Numbered from the stretch's first letter, positions 32,396-41,338 are shown. The stretch: 64,000 nt of DNA from JAPULR01 sp965238215 (GCA_965238215.1 OZ250180.1:2356001-2420000); one strand, 5' to 3'. The notes: generated by a model not told the origin, from the sequence alone. Numbers and translations: made by a program.

Positions 32396-33433
32396 CTACG
32401 GCTCGGAAGAAGCGGCCAGGGATTTTGCCGTCAGGCAGTCCCGTCTAACCACTTCTTCCGCTATCTGAAGGGCATTAAGAGCGGCGCCCTTCCTAAGATT
32501 ATCGGCCACTATCCATAGGGCCAGTCCGTTGTCAATGGAAGGGTCACGTCGAATGCGTCCGACGTAAACGTCATCGGTGCCGGCCAAATCGAGGGGCATG
32601 GGATAGGAGTCACGAAAGACGGTTACTCCGGGCATTTCGTCCAACAGTTGGGCCGCCTCCGAGGGGTCCATGGGATGTTCGAACTCCAGGTGAACCGCCT
32701 CGCTGTGACAGGTGTAGACGGGCACGCGGACGCAGGTAGCGGAGATTCCCATGTACGGGTCGTGGAGAATCTTCCGTGTTTCGTTGATCATCTTATCCTC
32801 TTCCTTGCTGTAGCCGTCGTCAAGAAAATCGTCGATGTGGGGGAAGAGGTTGAAGGCGAGGGTATGAGGCATGGCGCTTGCGCTGGCGGGCGCTCCCGTG
32901 AGCATAGCTCCGGCCTGGTCGGTAAGCTCTTGCACGGCGGCGGCTCCGGCACCGGAAGCGGCCTGGTAGGTGTCTACGATGACGCGTCTGATGGGGTTGA
33001 CCCGGTGCAGGGGGTAGAGGGCCATGACCATCTGTATAGTGGAGCAGTTGGGGGTGGCGATAATGCCCCGGTGGTCTTCCACGTCCTGACCGTTTATCTC
33101 CGGCACGACGAGGGGAACGGCGGGGTCCATGCGGTAGGCGGCGCTTTTGTCGATGGCTACGGCTCCGCTGTTGACGGCTGCGGGTACGAACCGGCGGCTC
33201 ACCGACGCTCCGGCGGAGATGAAGGCGAAGTCGACGTTTCGGAAGGAGTCTTCCGTGGGTTCCTGCACCTCGAATTCCTGACCGGCCACCGAAATACGGG
33301 CGCCGGCGGAACGCCGGGAAGCCAGCAATCTGAGGTGGTTGACGGGAAAGGCGCGCTGCTCCAGGATGTTTAGAAAAACGCGGCCCACGGCACCGGTCGC
33401 GCCCACTACTGCAATGTTGAAATACTTGCTCAC
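32396..33433 (-). CDS. asd: Aspartate-semialdehyde dehydrogenase
   Basis: A 345-residue enzyme reducing aspartyl phosphate to aspartate semialdehyde, the branch point to lysine, threonine and methionine. NADP-binding loop VVGATGAVGRVFL at the N-terminus, ISAGASVSRRFV, IDKSAAYRMD, VVPEINGQ and the catalytic Cys130 in ATPNCSTIQM are all present. VPVYTCHSEAVHLEF carries the substrate-binding His. It starts at GTG 33433, 10 nt after the dapB stop, without a strong ribosome site, suggesting coupling to dapB translation. Confidence 0.96.
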   Translation of the reverse strand: MSKYFNIAVVGATGAVGRVFLNILEQRAFPVNHLRLLASRRSAGARISVAGQEFEVQEPTEDSFRNVDFAFISAGASVSRRFVPAAVNSGAVAIDKSAAYRMDPAVPLVVPEINGQDVEDHRGIIATPNCSTIQMVMALYPLHRVNPIRRVIVDTYQAASGAGAAAVQELTDQAGAMLTGAPASASAMPHTLAFNLFPHIDDFLDDGYSKEEDKMINETRKILHDPYMGISATCVRVPVYTCHSEAVHLEFEHPMDPSEAAQLLDEMPGVTVFRDSYPMPLDLAGTDDVYVGRIRRDPSIDNGLALWIVADNLRKGAALNALQIAEEVVRRDCLTAKSLAASSEP

Positions 33434-33443
33434 TATGGGGCCG

Positions 33444-34235
33444 CTACACTCCTAAAATCTTGTCCAAGCCTAGCACAAGGCCCCTTATGGTAACAACCTC
33501 GCGGATGGCGCGAAGGACCCCTGGCATGTAGCAATCCCGGCCCAGGGTGTCGTGGCGCAGCGTGAGGGTCTGGCCCTGGGCGCCGAAGACCACTTCATGA
33601 TGGGCGCTTCGACCGGGCTGCCGCAGACTGTGGATGCCCACGCCGCCGACTTGCGCACCCATAGACCCCTCTAGGTTCTCCCTCTGGGGTTCCTTCCGGA
33701 CGAATTCTTTGCCATCGGCAGCGGCTCGGGCCAGGGCTATAGACGTACCGGATGGGGCGTCTATCTTCCCTTCGTGGTGCGATTCGATTATGTCTACGTA
33801 GTCGAAGTAGGGAGCGGCCTTCTGCACCAGGCTCTGGAGCACCACCGCTCCCAGGGCAAAGTTGGGGGCCACCACGACACCCACGCCCTTCGCACGAGCC
33901 CGCTGGTCCATTAGCCGAACTGCTTCATCCGTGAGACCAGAGGTTCCTGTGACGAAGCAAACGCCCGCTTCGATAGTCGTGTAGGCAGCATGTATGGTGG
34001 CGTCGGCGTTGGAGAAGTCCACCACGACGCGGGGCTTAGTTTGGAGAATAAGGGTCGAGAGGTCAGACGAAAGGGGAATTGAACCGGCGCCGTTGGGCAG
34101 GTGCAGCCGGTTGCCAGGTGCGACGACGTCGACGCCGCCAACGGGCAATGTATCCGCGGCTTCGCAGACTGCCTTGAGGGTTTCTTGACCCATCCGTCCG
34201 GCGACGCCGTGGATGAGGACTCTAATGTCTGCCAT
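33444..34235 (-). CDS. dapB: 4-hydroxy-tetrahydrodipicolinate reductase
   Basis: A 263-residue DapB catalysing the NAD(P)H-dependent reduction after DapA. It has IHGVAGRMGQE (Rossmann loop), VVVDFSNADA, FVTGTSGLTDE, APNFALGAVV and the signature IIESHHEGKIDAPSGTS with the catalytic His-His and Lys. ATG 34235 is supported by CGGAG 7 nt upstream; the longer frame to 34277 lacks support. First gene of dapB-asd-dapA, 121 bp after pnp. Confidence 0.96.
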   Translation of the reverse strand: MADIRVLIHGVAGRMGQETLKAVCEAADTLPVGGVDVVAPGNRLHLPNGAGSIPLSSDLSTLILQTKPRVVVDFSNADATIHAAYTTIEAGVCFVTGTSGLTDEAVRLMDQRARAKGVGVVVAPNFALGAVVLQSLVQKAAPYFDYVDIIESHHEGKIDAPSGTSIALARAAADGKEFVRKEPQRENLEGSMGAQVGGVGIHSLRQPGRSAHHEVVFGAQGQTLTLRHDTLGRDCYMPGVLRAIREVVTIRGLVLGLDKILGV

Positions 34236-34280
34236 TGAATACTCCGGGCGTAAGCTGGCCTCTAGTGTAAAGTGCAAGGC

Positions 34281-34314
34281 CGCTTTTGGCCACTGATAAG
34301 GAGGCCAGAAAGCG
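34281..34314. terminator. Possible hairpin between pnp and dapB
   Basis: CGCTTTTGGCC (34281-34291) pairs with GGCCAGAAAGCG (34303-34314) apart from one bulged G. There is no good U-run on the minus strand, so it may be a processing or attenuation hairpin rather than a full terminator. Confidence 0.3.
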
Positions 34315-34356
34315 CAGTTTTAGCCACGGCGAGAATGCGGGCTACGGGGCTGATGA

Positions 34357-36588
34357 CTACCGCCCGGGTGGGCGACGATCGCCGAAGCCACTACGCGGAC
34401 CAGAGCCGGGACGATCCCCGCGGGGCGCGTTGTTACGTCCGGGGCCGCCTCGACGGGGCGGGCGGCCTCCCATGGGACGGCCTCCGCGGGCGCCGCCCGG
34501 ACGGGGACCGGATGACCGGGAGGGCGGTCGCTCCTCGCCAAAGAGGGCGCGGCGGGACAGGTTGATGCGACCCAGGGAGTCTATCTCCAGGATCATCACT
34601 GTTATCTCCTGGTCCATGGTCACGCCGTTGTCCATGGAGGCCAGCTCCTCCGTACGCAGCAGCCCGTCCTTGCCGGGCACCAGTTCGACGAAGGCGCCGA
34701 AGTTGGTCATCCTTACGACCTTGCCGGTGAAGATGTCCCCCACTTCCAGCTCTCTGGTCATGTTTTCAATGCGGGTGCGGGCCTTACGTATGGCGTTATC
34801 GTCGTTGGCGCCTATTATCACCACGCCCTCGTCGTCGATGTCCACGGTGGCGCCTGATTCCTCGATGATGGCGCGGATATTGCGACCGCCTGGGCCGATG
34901 ACTGCGCCAATCTTGTCGACGGGAATGGTGATTCGCTCCATCTTGGGGGCGTACTGGCTGAGGGCGGCCCGGGGCGTCTGGATGGCCTCAGACATCTTGT
35001 CGAGGATGTGGAGGCGTCCGACTCTGGCCTGCTCCAAGGCTATCTGCAAGATTTCCTGGGTGAGGCCTTGAATCTTGATGTCCATCTGCAGGGCGTTTAT
35101 GCCCTTGGCGGTGCCCGCCACTTTGAAGTCCATGTCTCCCAGGAAGTCCTCGACGCCCTGGATGTCCGAAAGGACGGCGTAGTTGCCGTCGTCTCCCATT
35201 ATGAGGCCCATGGCCACGCCGGCAACAGGGCTCTTGATGGGCACGCCCGCGTCCATGAGGGCCAGGGAGCTGCCGCAAACGCTGGCCATGGAGGTGCTTC
35301 CGTTGGAACTGAGCACCTCCGAAACAATGCGGAGGGCGTAGGGGAAGTCCTCTTCGGAGGGTAGGACGGGCTCGATGGCCCGTTCCGCCAATGCGCCGTG
35401 GCCAATCTCCCGCCGGCCGGTGAACATGCGGCCCGTCTCACCCACGGAATAGGGCGGGAAGTTGTAGTGATGCATGAACCGCTTTCTGTCCTGGGGGCTG
35501 AGGGTGTCGAGGATCTGCTTCATGCTGATGGTGGCCAGGGTGGCGATGCTCAACACCTGAGTTTGACCCCTGGTAAATAGGCCCGTCCCGTGGGTGCGTG
35601 GCAGGACGCCGACCTCGGAGGTGATGGGTCGAATCTCCTGGGCTTCTCTGCCGTCGGGTCTAATACCCTGCTCCAGGATTCGGGAGCGCACCACGTCTTT
35701 CATCATTGACTTGAAGATGCCGGAGACTTGCTTGGGGTCTTCGTCCCCCAGGGCTTCCAGCACCTCGTCCCTTAGCTGACGCTCAGCGTCCTCCTGTCCG
35801 GCCTTGTCGGGGCTGGGAGCCAACGCCGCCTCCAAGCGGCCATTGAGGATGCCTTCGACGCGACGTTTCAAGTCCGAGTCGTCGGCAGTTTCCGGGACAG
35901 GCTTCTTGGGCTTGCCCACGGTCCGCACCATCTCGTCAATCAAGCCGATAATCTCGTCGTTGGTCTGCTGGGCGCGACTGATGGCCTCGAGGGCGACTTC
36001 TTCGGAAACCTCGTTTGCGCCCGCCTCCACCATGCCGATGGCGCCGCGAAGGCCGGCGACGGCTACGTTGAGGGTGCTTTCTTCTATCTCAGCGAAGGTA
36101 GGATTGACGATGTATTCACCGTCCTTGTAGGCCACGCGGCAGGCGCCCACCGGCCCGTCAAAGGGGATGTCCGAAATGGACACGGCGGCGGAAGCGCCGA
36201 CGATGCCCAGCACGTCCGGGGGGTTCTCCTGGTCCGTGGAGAGAACGGTCAAGACTATTTGCAGGTCGTTATGGAGGCCCTTGGGGAACTGGGGCCGCAT
36301 GGGCCTATCAACCAGACGGGCGGAAAGGACGGCCTCGGTCCCGGGTCTGCCCTCCCGGCGGAAGAAACTGCCGGGAATCTTTCCGATGGCGTAGAGCTTC
36401 TCCTCGAATTCCACCGTCAGTGGGAGGAAGTCGATGTCCGGGCGGGACCTGGACGACATGACTGCCGTGGCCAGCACCACCGTATCGCCGCAAGTTACTT
36501 TGACGGCGCCGTTGGCTTGGGAAGCCAGCTTGCCGGTCTGCAAAGTAAGCAGCTTGCCGCCAATCTGTATCTGAAAATTATGTTCCAT
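34357..36588 (-). CDS. pnp: Polyribonucleotide nucleotidyltransferase (PNPase)
   Basis: A 743-residue 3'-5' phosphorolytic exoribonuclease. Two RNase PH domains (DTVVLATAVMS, REGRPGTEAVLSARLVDRP; TRGQTQVLSIATL, PPYSVGE), then a KH domain (GAVIGPGGRNIRAII), an S1 domain (VGDIFTGKVVRMTNFGAFVELVPGKDGLL) and a low-complexity Arg/Gly/Pro-rich tail of about 55 residues that may bind RNA. The start is ATG 36588; a TTG at 36603 next to AAGGAT is an alternative. rpsO with its terminator is directly upstream, the same order as in many bacteria. Confidence 0.96.
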   Translation of the reverse strand: MEHNFQIQIGGKLLTLQTGKLASQANGAVKVTCGDTVVLATAVMSSRSRPDIDFLPLTVEFEEKLYAIGKIPGSFFRREGRPGTEAVLSARLVDRPMRPQFPKGLHNDLQIVLTVLSTDQENPPDVLGIVGASAAVSISDIPFDGPVGACRVAYKDGEYIVNPTFAEIEESTLNVAVAGLRGAIGMVEAGANEVSEEVALEAISRAQQTNDEIIGLIDEMVRTVGKPKKPVPETADDSDLKRRVEGILNGRLEAALAPSPDKAGQEDAERQLRDEVLEALGDEDPKQVSGIFKSMMKDVVRSRILEQGIRPDGREAQEIRPITSEVGVLPRTHGTGLFTRGQTQVLSIATLATISMKQILDTLSPQDRKRFMHHYNFPPYSVGETGRMFTGRREIGHGALAERAIEPVLPSEEDFPYALRIVSEVLSSNGSTSMASVCGSSLALMDAGVPIKSPVAGVAMGLIMGDDGNYAVLSDIQGVEDFLGDMDFKVAGTAKGINALQMDIKIQGLTQEILQIALEQARVGRLHILDKMSEAIQTPRAALSQYAPKMERITIPVDKIGAVIGPGGRNIRAIIEESGATVDIDDEGVVIIGANDDNAIRKARTRIENMTRELEVGDIFTGKVVRMTNFGAFVELVPGKDGLLRTEELASMDNGVTMDQEITVMILEIDSLGRINLSRRALFGEERPPSRSSGPRPGGARGGRPMGGRPPRRGGPGRNNAPRGDRPGSGPRSGFGDRRPPGR

Positions 36589-36630
36589 TACAATAGGTAT
36601 CAAATCCTTATAAGGGTAAAGAGGGGGAAT

Positions 36631-36659
36631 AAAAGGAAAAAGCGCCCCGACGGGGCGCC
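36631..36659 (-). terminator. Rho-independent terminator after rpsO
   Basis: On the minus strand a GC hairpin (GCGCCCC / GGGGCGC around a 3-nt loop, 36642-36658) is followed by TTTTTCCTTTT. It begins right at the rpsO stop, so it probably limits read-through into pnp. Confidence 0.8.
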
Positions 36660-36922
36660 TATCTTCTGAGGCCGAGCTTGGCTATGAGAGACCTATAGCG
36701 GGCCACGTTCTTGTGGGTGAGGTAGCCGAGCAGTTTTCTGCGGCGCCCCACCAGCCGGAGAAGGCCCACCCTGGTATGGGTGTCCTTCCGATGAACTTTA
36801 AGATGCTCCGTAAGCTCCTTGATCCTCCCCGTTAGAACCGCTACCTGGACCTCTATAGAGCCTGTATCCCCCGGGGTTTGGGCGTACTCCGCCATGATGA
36901 CTGACTTGCTATCTTTGTTCAC
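36659..36922 (-). CDS. rpsO: 30S ribosomal protein S15
   Basis: An 87-residue S15, which binds 16S rRNA in the platform of the small subunit. The segment TPGDTGSIEVQVAVLTGRI, LTEHLKVHRKDTHTRVGLLRLVGRRRKLLGYL and the C-terminal YRSLIAKLGLRR are highly conserved. GTG 36922 gives the normal length of 87-89; ATG 9 codons inside would cut the first helix. A strong promoter lies upstream and a terminator at its end. Confidence 0.97.
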   Translation of the reverse strand: MNKDSKSVIMAEYAQTPGDTGSIEVQVAVLTGRIKELTEHLKVHRKDTHTRVGLLRLVGRRRKLLGYLTHKNVARYRSLIAKLGLRR

Positions 36923-36960
36923 GTACTCTTTCTATTCCCTCTTTCTCTTTTCAAGCACGA

Positions 36961-36988
36961 ATTATAACATAGCTGAGGTATCTTTCAA
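36961..36988 (-). promoter_or_regulatory. rpsO promoter
   Basis: Minus strand: TTGAAA (36988-36983), 16-nt spacer, TATAAT (36966-36961) preceded by TGT (extended -10). Predicted leader of about 30 nt to GTG 36922. Confidence 0.65.
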
Positions 36989-37019
36989 TACGGCAGATGA
37001 TAGGTTGGCAGGATTCGCA

Positions 37020-37847
37020 TTGAATTTGTACGTGGTAGCCACGCCCATAGGCAACTTGGAGGACATTACCCTTCGCGCCTTGCGAATTTTGGGGGAGGCG
37101 AAGCTCATTGCAGCGGAGGATACGCGCACGACGCGTAAGCTGCTGGCGAGATATGAAATTAGGACGCCGTTGTTGAGCTTTCACCAACACAATTACGTCC
37201 GCCAGATCCCAAAGGTGTTGGAGGCTTTGGCGGAAGGAGACGTGGCTTTGGTGAGCGATGCGGGGGTTCCGACGCTTTCGGACCCGGGAGCAGAGCTGGT
37301 GGAGAAAGCTTTGGAGTTGGGAATAACTGTCACGCCGATTCCTGGGCCATCGGCGGTTACAGCCGCGCTTTCCGCGTCGGGTCTGCCTGCCGACAGGTTT
37401 ATGTTCGTCGGGTTTCTGCCGCGCCGGAAAAGCGAGAGGCTCCGGCTGCTGCAGGAGTTGGCCGGCATTGATAACACTCTGGTAGTCTTCGAAGCCCCCC
37501 ACCGGCTTAGGAACACGTTGGAGGATATCCTTTCGACGTGGGGCGATAGACGGATTACGGTTTGTCGGGAGTTGACGAAGAAGTTTGAAGAGGTTTTTGC
37601 CGGCTGTGTGTCCGAGGCCTTGGAGCGGTTTGACGTGCCGAGGGGGGAGTTTACCTTGGTGGTGGAAGGGGCTGAGACTGAGGGGCCGGAGATTTGGGAG
37701 ACGGAGCAAGTGCAGGAAGCGCTGAAGGGGTTGAAGCGGGACGGGGTGAGGGCGAAGGAGGCGGTGCGTCGTATAGCCGATGCGTCGGGGGTGCGGCGGA
37801 GCTTAGTTTATGACGAGTGGCTGTCTCTGGGTGGGGATGGTCCATAG
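37020..37847 (+). CDS. rsmI: 16S rRNA (cytidine1402-2'-O)-methyltransferase
   Basis: A 275-residue SAM-dependent methylase of the tetrapyrrole-methylase fold. It starts LYVVATPIGNLEDITLRAL, with AEDTRTTRKLL, SFHQHN, LVSDAGVPTLSDPG and PGPSAVTAALSASGLP following, all RsmI hallmarks, and a small C-terminal helical domain. The start is TTG 37020, with AGGA 6 nt upstream; the open frame runs further upstream across the rpsO region but is not protein-like. Divergent from rpsO with a 97-bp shared upstream region. Codon use near the 3' end becomes very G-rich. Confidence 0.95.
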   Translation: MNLYVVATPIGNLEDITLRALRILGEAKLIAAEDTRTTRKLLARYEIRTPLLSFHQHNYVRQIPKVLEALAEGDVALVSDAGVPTLSDPGAELVEKALELGITVTPIPGPSAVTAALSASGLPADRFMFVGFLPRRKSERLRLLQELAGIDNTLVVFEAPHRLRNTLEDILSTWGDRRITVCRELTKKFEEVFAGCVSEALERFDVPRGEFTLVVEGAETEGPEIWETEQVQEALKGLKRDGVRAKEAVRRIADASGVRRSLVYDEWLSLGGDGP

Positions 37848-37864
37848 GATGCGATTTAGTATCT

Positions 37865-38166
37865 CAAACGAATGGGTTTTTGGGGCTCGTTATTGGGAAA
37901 CGGGGGACTCGTTCCAGGCTTGAGTTGCATTCGAACCAGGAAACGAATTGGGGGCAATTTGGGCTAAATCAGGCGTGGATCCGAGTGTTTTGGGGACTCG
38001 TATTCGTTTTTCAAAATATTGTGGAAACGAATCGTGGGTTGAGGCAGAGAAGGGACTAGTTTGGCGGGGGCGTTGCGCGAAGGAAGGGACGTTTGGGGCT
38101 GCGTCTGTGTTGTTCATGGAGGTAGGTTAGCAGGGGGTGGGGAATTAGGGCAATGGGGAAATGTCA
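37865..38166 (+). repeat. Dispersed intergenic repeat element, copy B, with extra AAACGAAT motifs
   Basis: AAACGAAT occurs at 37865, 37941 and 38025. The last is the right arm of an inverted repeat with ATTCGTTT at 38002-38009. A block from TCATGGAGGTAGGTTAGC (38114) to CAATGGGGAAATGTCA (ending 38166) matches the corresponding block of copy A near 31.1 kb. Two TTTTGGGG(A)CTCGT segments (about 37877 and 37988) show internal duplication. Confidence 0.6.
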
Positions 38167-38176
38167 CAGAGGGGTA

Positions 38177-38220
38177 GGGGAAAAGATGGGTCCCCGCATG
38201 CGCGAGGACAAGGGAGTAAG
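38177..38220 (+). repeat. 44-bp direct repeat, first copy
   Basis: GGGGAAAAGATGGGT followed by CCCCGCATGCGCGAGGACAA and GGGAGTAAG. It recurs at 38407-38449 with three or four differences; the shared GCGAGGACAAGGGAGTAAG tail is exact. Confidence 0.75.
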
Positions 38221-38266
38221 ATCGTGATGTATAGCGACTCTAGCCGTAGCTAAATCATGGGATTCC

Positions 38267-38291
38267 GGATTCCGGCTTGCGCCGGAATGAC
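38267..38291 (+). repeat. Short palindromic repeat of the ATTCCGGC/GCCGGAAT type
   Basis: A perfect 8-bp stem ATTCCGGC (38269-38276) / GCCGGAAT (38281-38288) with a TTGC loop, followed by GAC. This is the widespread REP-like sequence seen in many bacterial genomes; partial CCGGATTCC doubling precedes it. Confidence 0.65.
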
Positions 38292-38406
38292 GATTATGCA
38301 AAAGTCTTCCTTCGCGGGAACAACGAGGGGATATTCAAGGGGACAGGCTCTTCGCGAAAACAACGGGTGGGGCGCGGGAATAACGGAAGTGGGATGACAG
38401 GTATGA

Positions 38407-38449
38407 GGGGAAAGATGGGTTCCCGCATCCGCGAGGACAAGGGAGTAAG
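38407..38449 (+). repeat. 44-bp direct repeat, second copy
   Basis: Second copy of the repeat at 38177-38220, one base shorter at the left and with CATCC in place of CATGC. The 187 bp between the copies contains further degenerate TTCGCGGGAACAACG-like units. Confidence 0.75.
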
Positions 38450-38663
38450 AGGGGGATGGGCGGTTGCCCAACCGCTCCTACGGAGAGGAGTTAGGATGGT
38501 GGGTGGGTTGGATGGCTTGCGCCGATAGAGAATGCCGGTCTTGCCGAAGCGTACCGAAAGCAGGTCGTATTGTGCTAAACTTGGTTTCTTGGAGCGGCGG
38601 CGCGCGAGTCCAGTGGAGCACTCTGAACAGAAATAGCATCTTAGGAGGAACGGCTGAGGGCCC

Positions 38664-40337
38664 ATGCCGGAGCGGATATTCATAGCGGTGGCTTGGCCCT
38701 ACGCCAACGGTTCCCTGCACCTGGGGCAGATAGCGGGTTGCTATCTGCCGGCGGACATCTTCGCCCGGTATCATCGGATGAAGGGCAACCAGGTGATTAT
38801 GGTTTCCGGCAGCGACCAGCACGGAACGCCAATTACCATCCGCGCCTATAGGGAAGGTGTTTCACCCCAGGAGGTGGTGGACCGGTTTCATGGCGAGTTT
38901 CTGGAAAGCTGGAAGCGTTTGGGCATCAGCTTCGACCTGTTCACCACCACGGGCACGGAAAATCACGCCAAGGTGGTGCAGCAACTCTTCCTCACCCTGT
39001 TGGAGAAGGGTTACATCTACAAGGACACGATGCTGCTCCCCTACTCCGCCGAGATGGATCGGTTTCTGCCAGATAGATACGTGGAGGGCATCTGTCCCTT
39101 CTGCGACGACCCCGGTGCAAGAGGAGACCAGTGCGACGCCTGCGGCAGGACGCTGAATCCAACGGACCTCATCGAACCGCGCAGCGCTATCGGGGGGTCC
39201 ATTCTGGAGTTCCGGGAGTCGGAGCATTTTTTCTTGAAGCTGACGGCCTTTCAAGAGCCGTTGTTGGAATGGGTGAAGCAGCAGCGGCACTGGCGGCCCA
39301 ACGTGCTGAACTTCACACAGCGCTTTCTGGAAGACGGGTTGAAAGACCGGGCCATCACCCGCGATATAGAGTGGGGCATTGCGATTCCCCTGGAGGGCTA
39401 CGAAAGCAAGCGTATCTATGTTTGGTTCGAAGCGGTGACGGGGTATTTGTCGGCTGCCATCGAGTGGGCCGAACGCCAGGGAGACCCGTCGGCGTGGGAA
39501 CCCTTCTTCCGTGACTCCAACACCAGGGGATACTACTTCATCGGCAAAGACAACATCCCATTCCACACAATAATCTGGCCCGCCATGCTGATGGGGGACG
39601 GCAGTCTCGAGCGCCCCTATGACGTTCCCGCCAACGAGTTTCTCAACATGGAGGACGCCAAGATATCCACCAGCCGCAACTGGGCCGTTTGGCTCCCCGA
39701 CTACCTGGACCGGTTCGAACCGGACCCCTTGCGGTATGTCCTCTCGGCAATCATGCCGGAGAGCAGCGATTCCAACTTCTCGTGGCATGACTTCGTCCGC
39801 CGCAACAATCAGGAACTGGTGGCCACCTACGGAAACTTGGTGCACCGGGTACTGACGATGACTCATCGCAGTTTCAAGGGAACTTTTCCGCAGCCCGGGG
39901 CGTTGGACGCTCAGGACCAGGAGATGATGGATAGAATGCCGGCGGCCTTGGACGAGGCTGCAAAGCATCTGGAATCGTGCCACTTTCGACGGGCGCTTTC
40001 CGTGGCCATGGGTCTGGCCCAAGCCGCCAATCGCTACCTTGACGCGCGGGAGCCGTGGCGCACCCGGAAGACGGACATGGAGAGAACGGCCACGACCCTT
40101 TGGGTATGCCTGAACGTCCTTTCATGCCTGCGAACCCTTACTTACCCCTTCCTGCCCTTCAGCGCCCAGCGTCTTCACGAAATGTTGGGCTACGAAGGGA
40201 ACGTGCAGGATACCGGCTGGCGGCTCGACCAGATTCCCGTGGGCAAGTCATTTGGCAAGCCCGCCCATCTCTTCAGCAAGCTGGACGAGTCCGTGGCTGA
40301 GGAGGAGCAGGAACGACTCCGGGCTGCGGCCCGGTAG
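38664..40337 (+). CDS. metG: Methionyl-tRNA synthetase
   Basis: A 557-residue class I synthetase charging tRNA-Met. It has AWPYANGSLHLGQIAG (HIGH region), a CPFCDDPGARGDQCDACG zinc knuckle with four Cys, WFEAVTGYLSA, YFIGKDNIPFHTIIWP, and the KMSKS loop as KISTSRNWAVW, the form seen in several lineages. A helical anticodon-binding domain follows and there is no C-terminal EMAP-type domain. An upstream in-frame TGA fixes ATG 38664. The polyprenyl synthase gene follows after 8 nt. Confidence 0.96.
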   Translation: MPERIFIAVAWPYANGSLHLGQIAGCYLPADIFARYHRMKGNQVIMVSGSDQHGTPITIRAYREGVSPQEVVDRFHGEFLESWKRLGISFDLFTTTGTENHAKVVQQLFLTLLEKGYIYKDTMLLPYSAEMDRFLPDRYVEGICPFCDDPGARGDQCDACGRTLNPTDLIEPRSAIGGSILEFRESEHFFLKLTAFQEPLLEWVKQQRHWRPNVLNFTQRFLEDGLKDRAITRDIEWGIAIPLEGYESKRIYVWFEAVTGYLSAAIEWAERQGDPSAWEPFFRDSNTRGYYFIGKDNIPFHTIIWPAMLMGDGSLERPYDVPANEFLNMEDAKISTSRNWAVWLPDYLDRFEPDPLRYVLSAIMPESSDSNFSWHDFVRRNNQELVATYGNLVHRVLTMTHRSFKGTFPQPGALDAQDQEMMDRMPAALDEAAKHLESCHFRRALSVAMGLAQAANRYLDAREPWRTRKTDMERTATTLWVCLNVLSCLRTLTYPFLPFSAQRLHEMLGYEGNVQDTGWRLDQIPVGKSFGKPAHLFSKLDESVAEEEQERLRAAAR

Positions 40338-40345
40338 GAGCACCA

Positions 40346-41329
40346 TTGCTTCAGAGATTGGACGCACTGGCCGGACGGATCTACCAGCCCATTACGGGTG
40401 AACTCATTCAGGTTGTAGAAAACCTGAAGAGTCTAAGGCAAGGGCAAGACCAGCACATGACCCCCTTGCTCACATATCTGTTTGATCGGGGCGGCAAGGG
40501 CATGCGCCCCGCGGTGACCCTGCTCGCGTCCGGCCTGTACGCCAAGGAAGCGCCGGCGGCAGTCACCATGGCCACCGCGGTCGAGCTTCTGCATATTGCC
40601 ACGCTGATTCACGATGACACGGTCGACAACTCGCTGACCCGCCGGGGGATGGACACGATCAGCAGCCGATGGGACGAAAATGTGGCTATTTTGCTGGGAG
40701 ACTACGTTTTCGCCGCCTCCGCCACGTTCGTGTGCGACACCAACAACATACGCGTAATTCGCCGGTTCTCGGAGACAATTATGGACCTCTCCAGCGGCCA
40801 GCTGCTGGAATACTTCAATGGGCACAACGTGGACCAGACTCGAAAGCTTTATGAGGACCGAATCTATCGAAAAACTGCTTCGCTCTTTCGCACTGCGGCG
40901 GAGTCCGGCGCAATCTTGGGAGGCGCTTCGGAGGAGGGCATAGATGCCCTGTCCCAATACGGTTACAACATCGGCATGGCCTTTCAGATAGTGGATGATA
41001 TTCTGGACGTAAGCGGCGACGCGGAGGAGATTGGAAAGCCAGTGGGCAACGACTTGCTGCAGGGGGTAATGACGCTTCCCAGCATCAAGCTACTGGAACG
41101 CCATCCGGCCGACAATCCCATCCGCGACCTCTTTGCCAACCCAGGCGATAAGACCTACCTTCAGAAGAGTCTGAAGATGATGCAGGAATCGGACATTCTG
41201 GAAGAGTGCCACGCCGAGGCCGAGGAGTATTGCGCCAAGGCCCTTCGGATACTGGAGGGTCTACCCGAGACGCGGGCCAGGGAGTCGTTGAGTATACTGG
41301 CGTCCTACGTTACGAAGAGGCAACGCTGA
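40346..41329 (+). CDS. Long-chain polyprenyl diphosphate synthase
   Basis: A 327-residue all-helical trans-prenyltransferase of the IspA/IspB/HepS family. It has GGKGMRPAVTLL, the first Asp-rich motif LIHDDTVDN with SLTRRG, GDYVFAASA, the QLLEY segment and the second Asp-rich motif FQIVDDILDVSGD. It elongates farnesyl diphosphate with isopentenyl diphosphate, giving a side chain for quinones or an undecaprenol-like carrier; chain length cannot be set by eye, although small residues before the first motif favour a long product. It starts at TTG 40346 with AGGAG upstream. Convergent with the next gene, 9 bp between stops. Confidence 0.9.
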   Translation: MLQRLDALAGRIYQPITGELIQVVENLKSLRQGQDQHMTPLLTYLFDRGGKGMRPAVTLLASGLYAKEAPAAVTMATAVELLHIATLIHDDTVDNSLTRRGMDTISSRWDENVAILLGDYVFAASATFVCDTNNIRVIRRFSETIMDLSSGQLLEYFNGHNVDQTRKLYEDRIYRKTASLFRTAAESGAILGGASEEGIDALSQYGYNIGMAFQIVDDILDVSGDAEEIGKPVGNDLLQGVMTLPSIKLLERHPADNPIRDLFANPGDKTYLQKSLKMMQESDILEECHAEAEEYCAKALRILEGLPETRARESLSILASYVTKRQR

Positions 41330-41338
41330 ACCGGCGTT

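Larger units (their letters stand above)
37848..38663. other. 816-bp repeat-rich intergenic region, no gene
   Basis: No convincing gene: short ORFs here are not protein-like and overlap repeats. It holds AAACGAAT-type repeats and the second copy of the dispersed element (37865-38166), a pair of 44-bp direct repeats (38177-38220, 38407-38449) and a short palindromic GC-rich repeat (38267-38291). The last 100 bp must carry the metG promoter, which I cannot assign with confidence. Confidence 0.65.

Noticed and set aside
38862..40022. A 386-residue minus-strand ORF
   Set aside because: Antisense to metG; no recognisable motif and no ribosome site.
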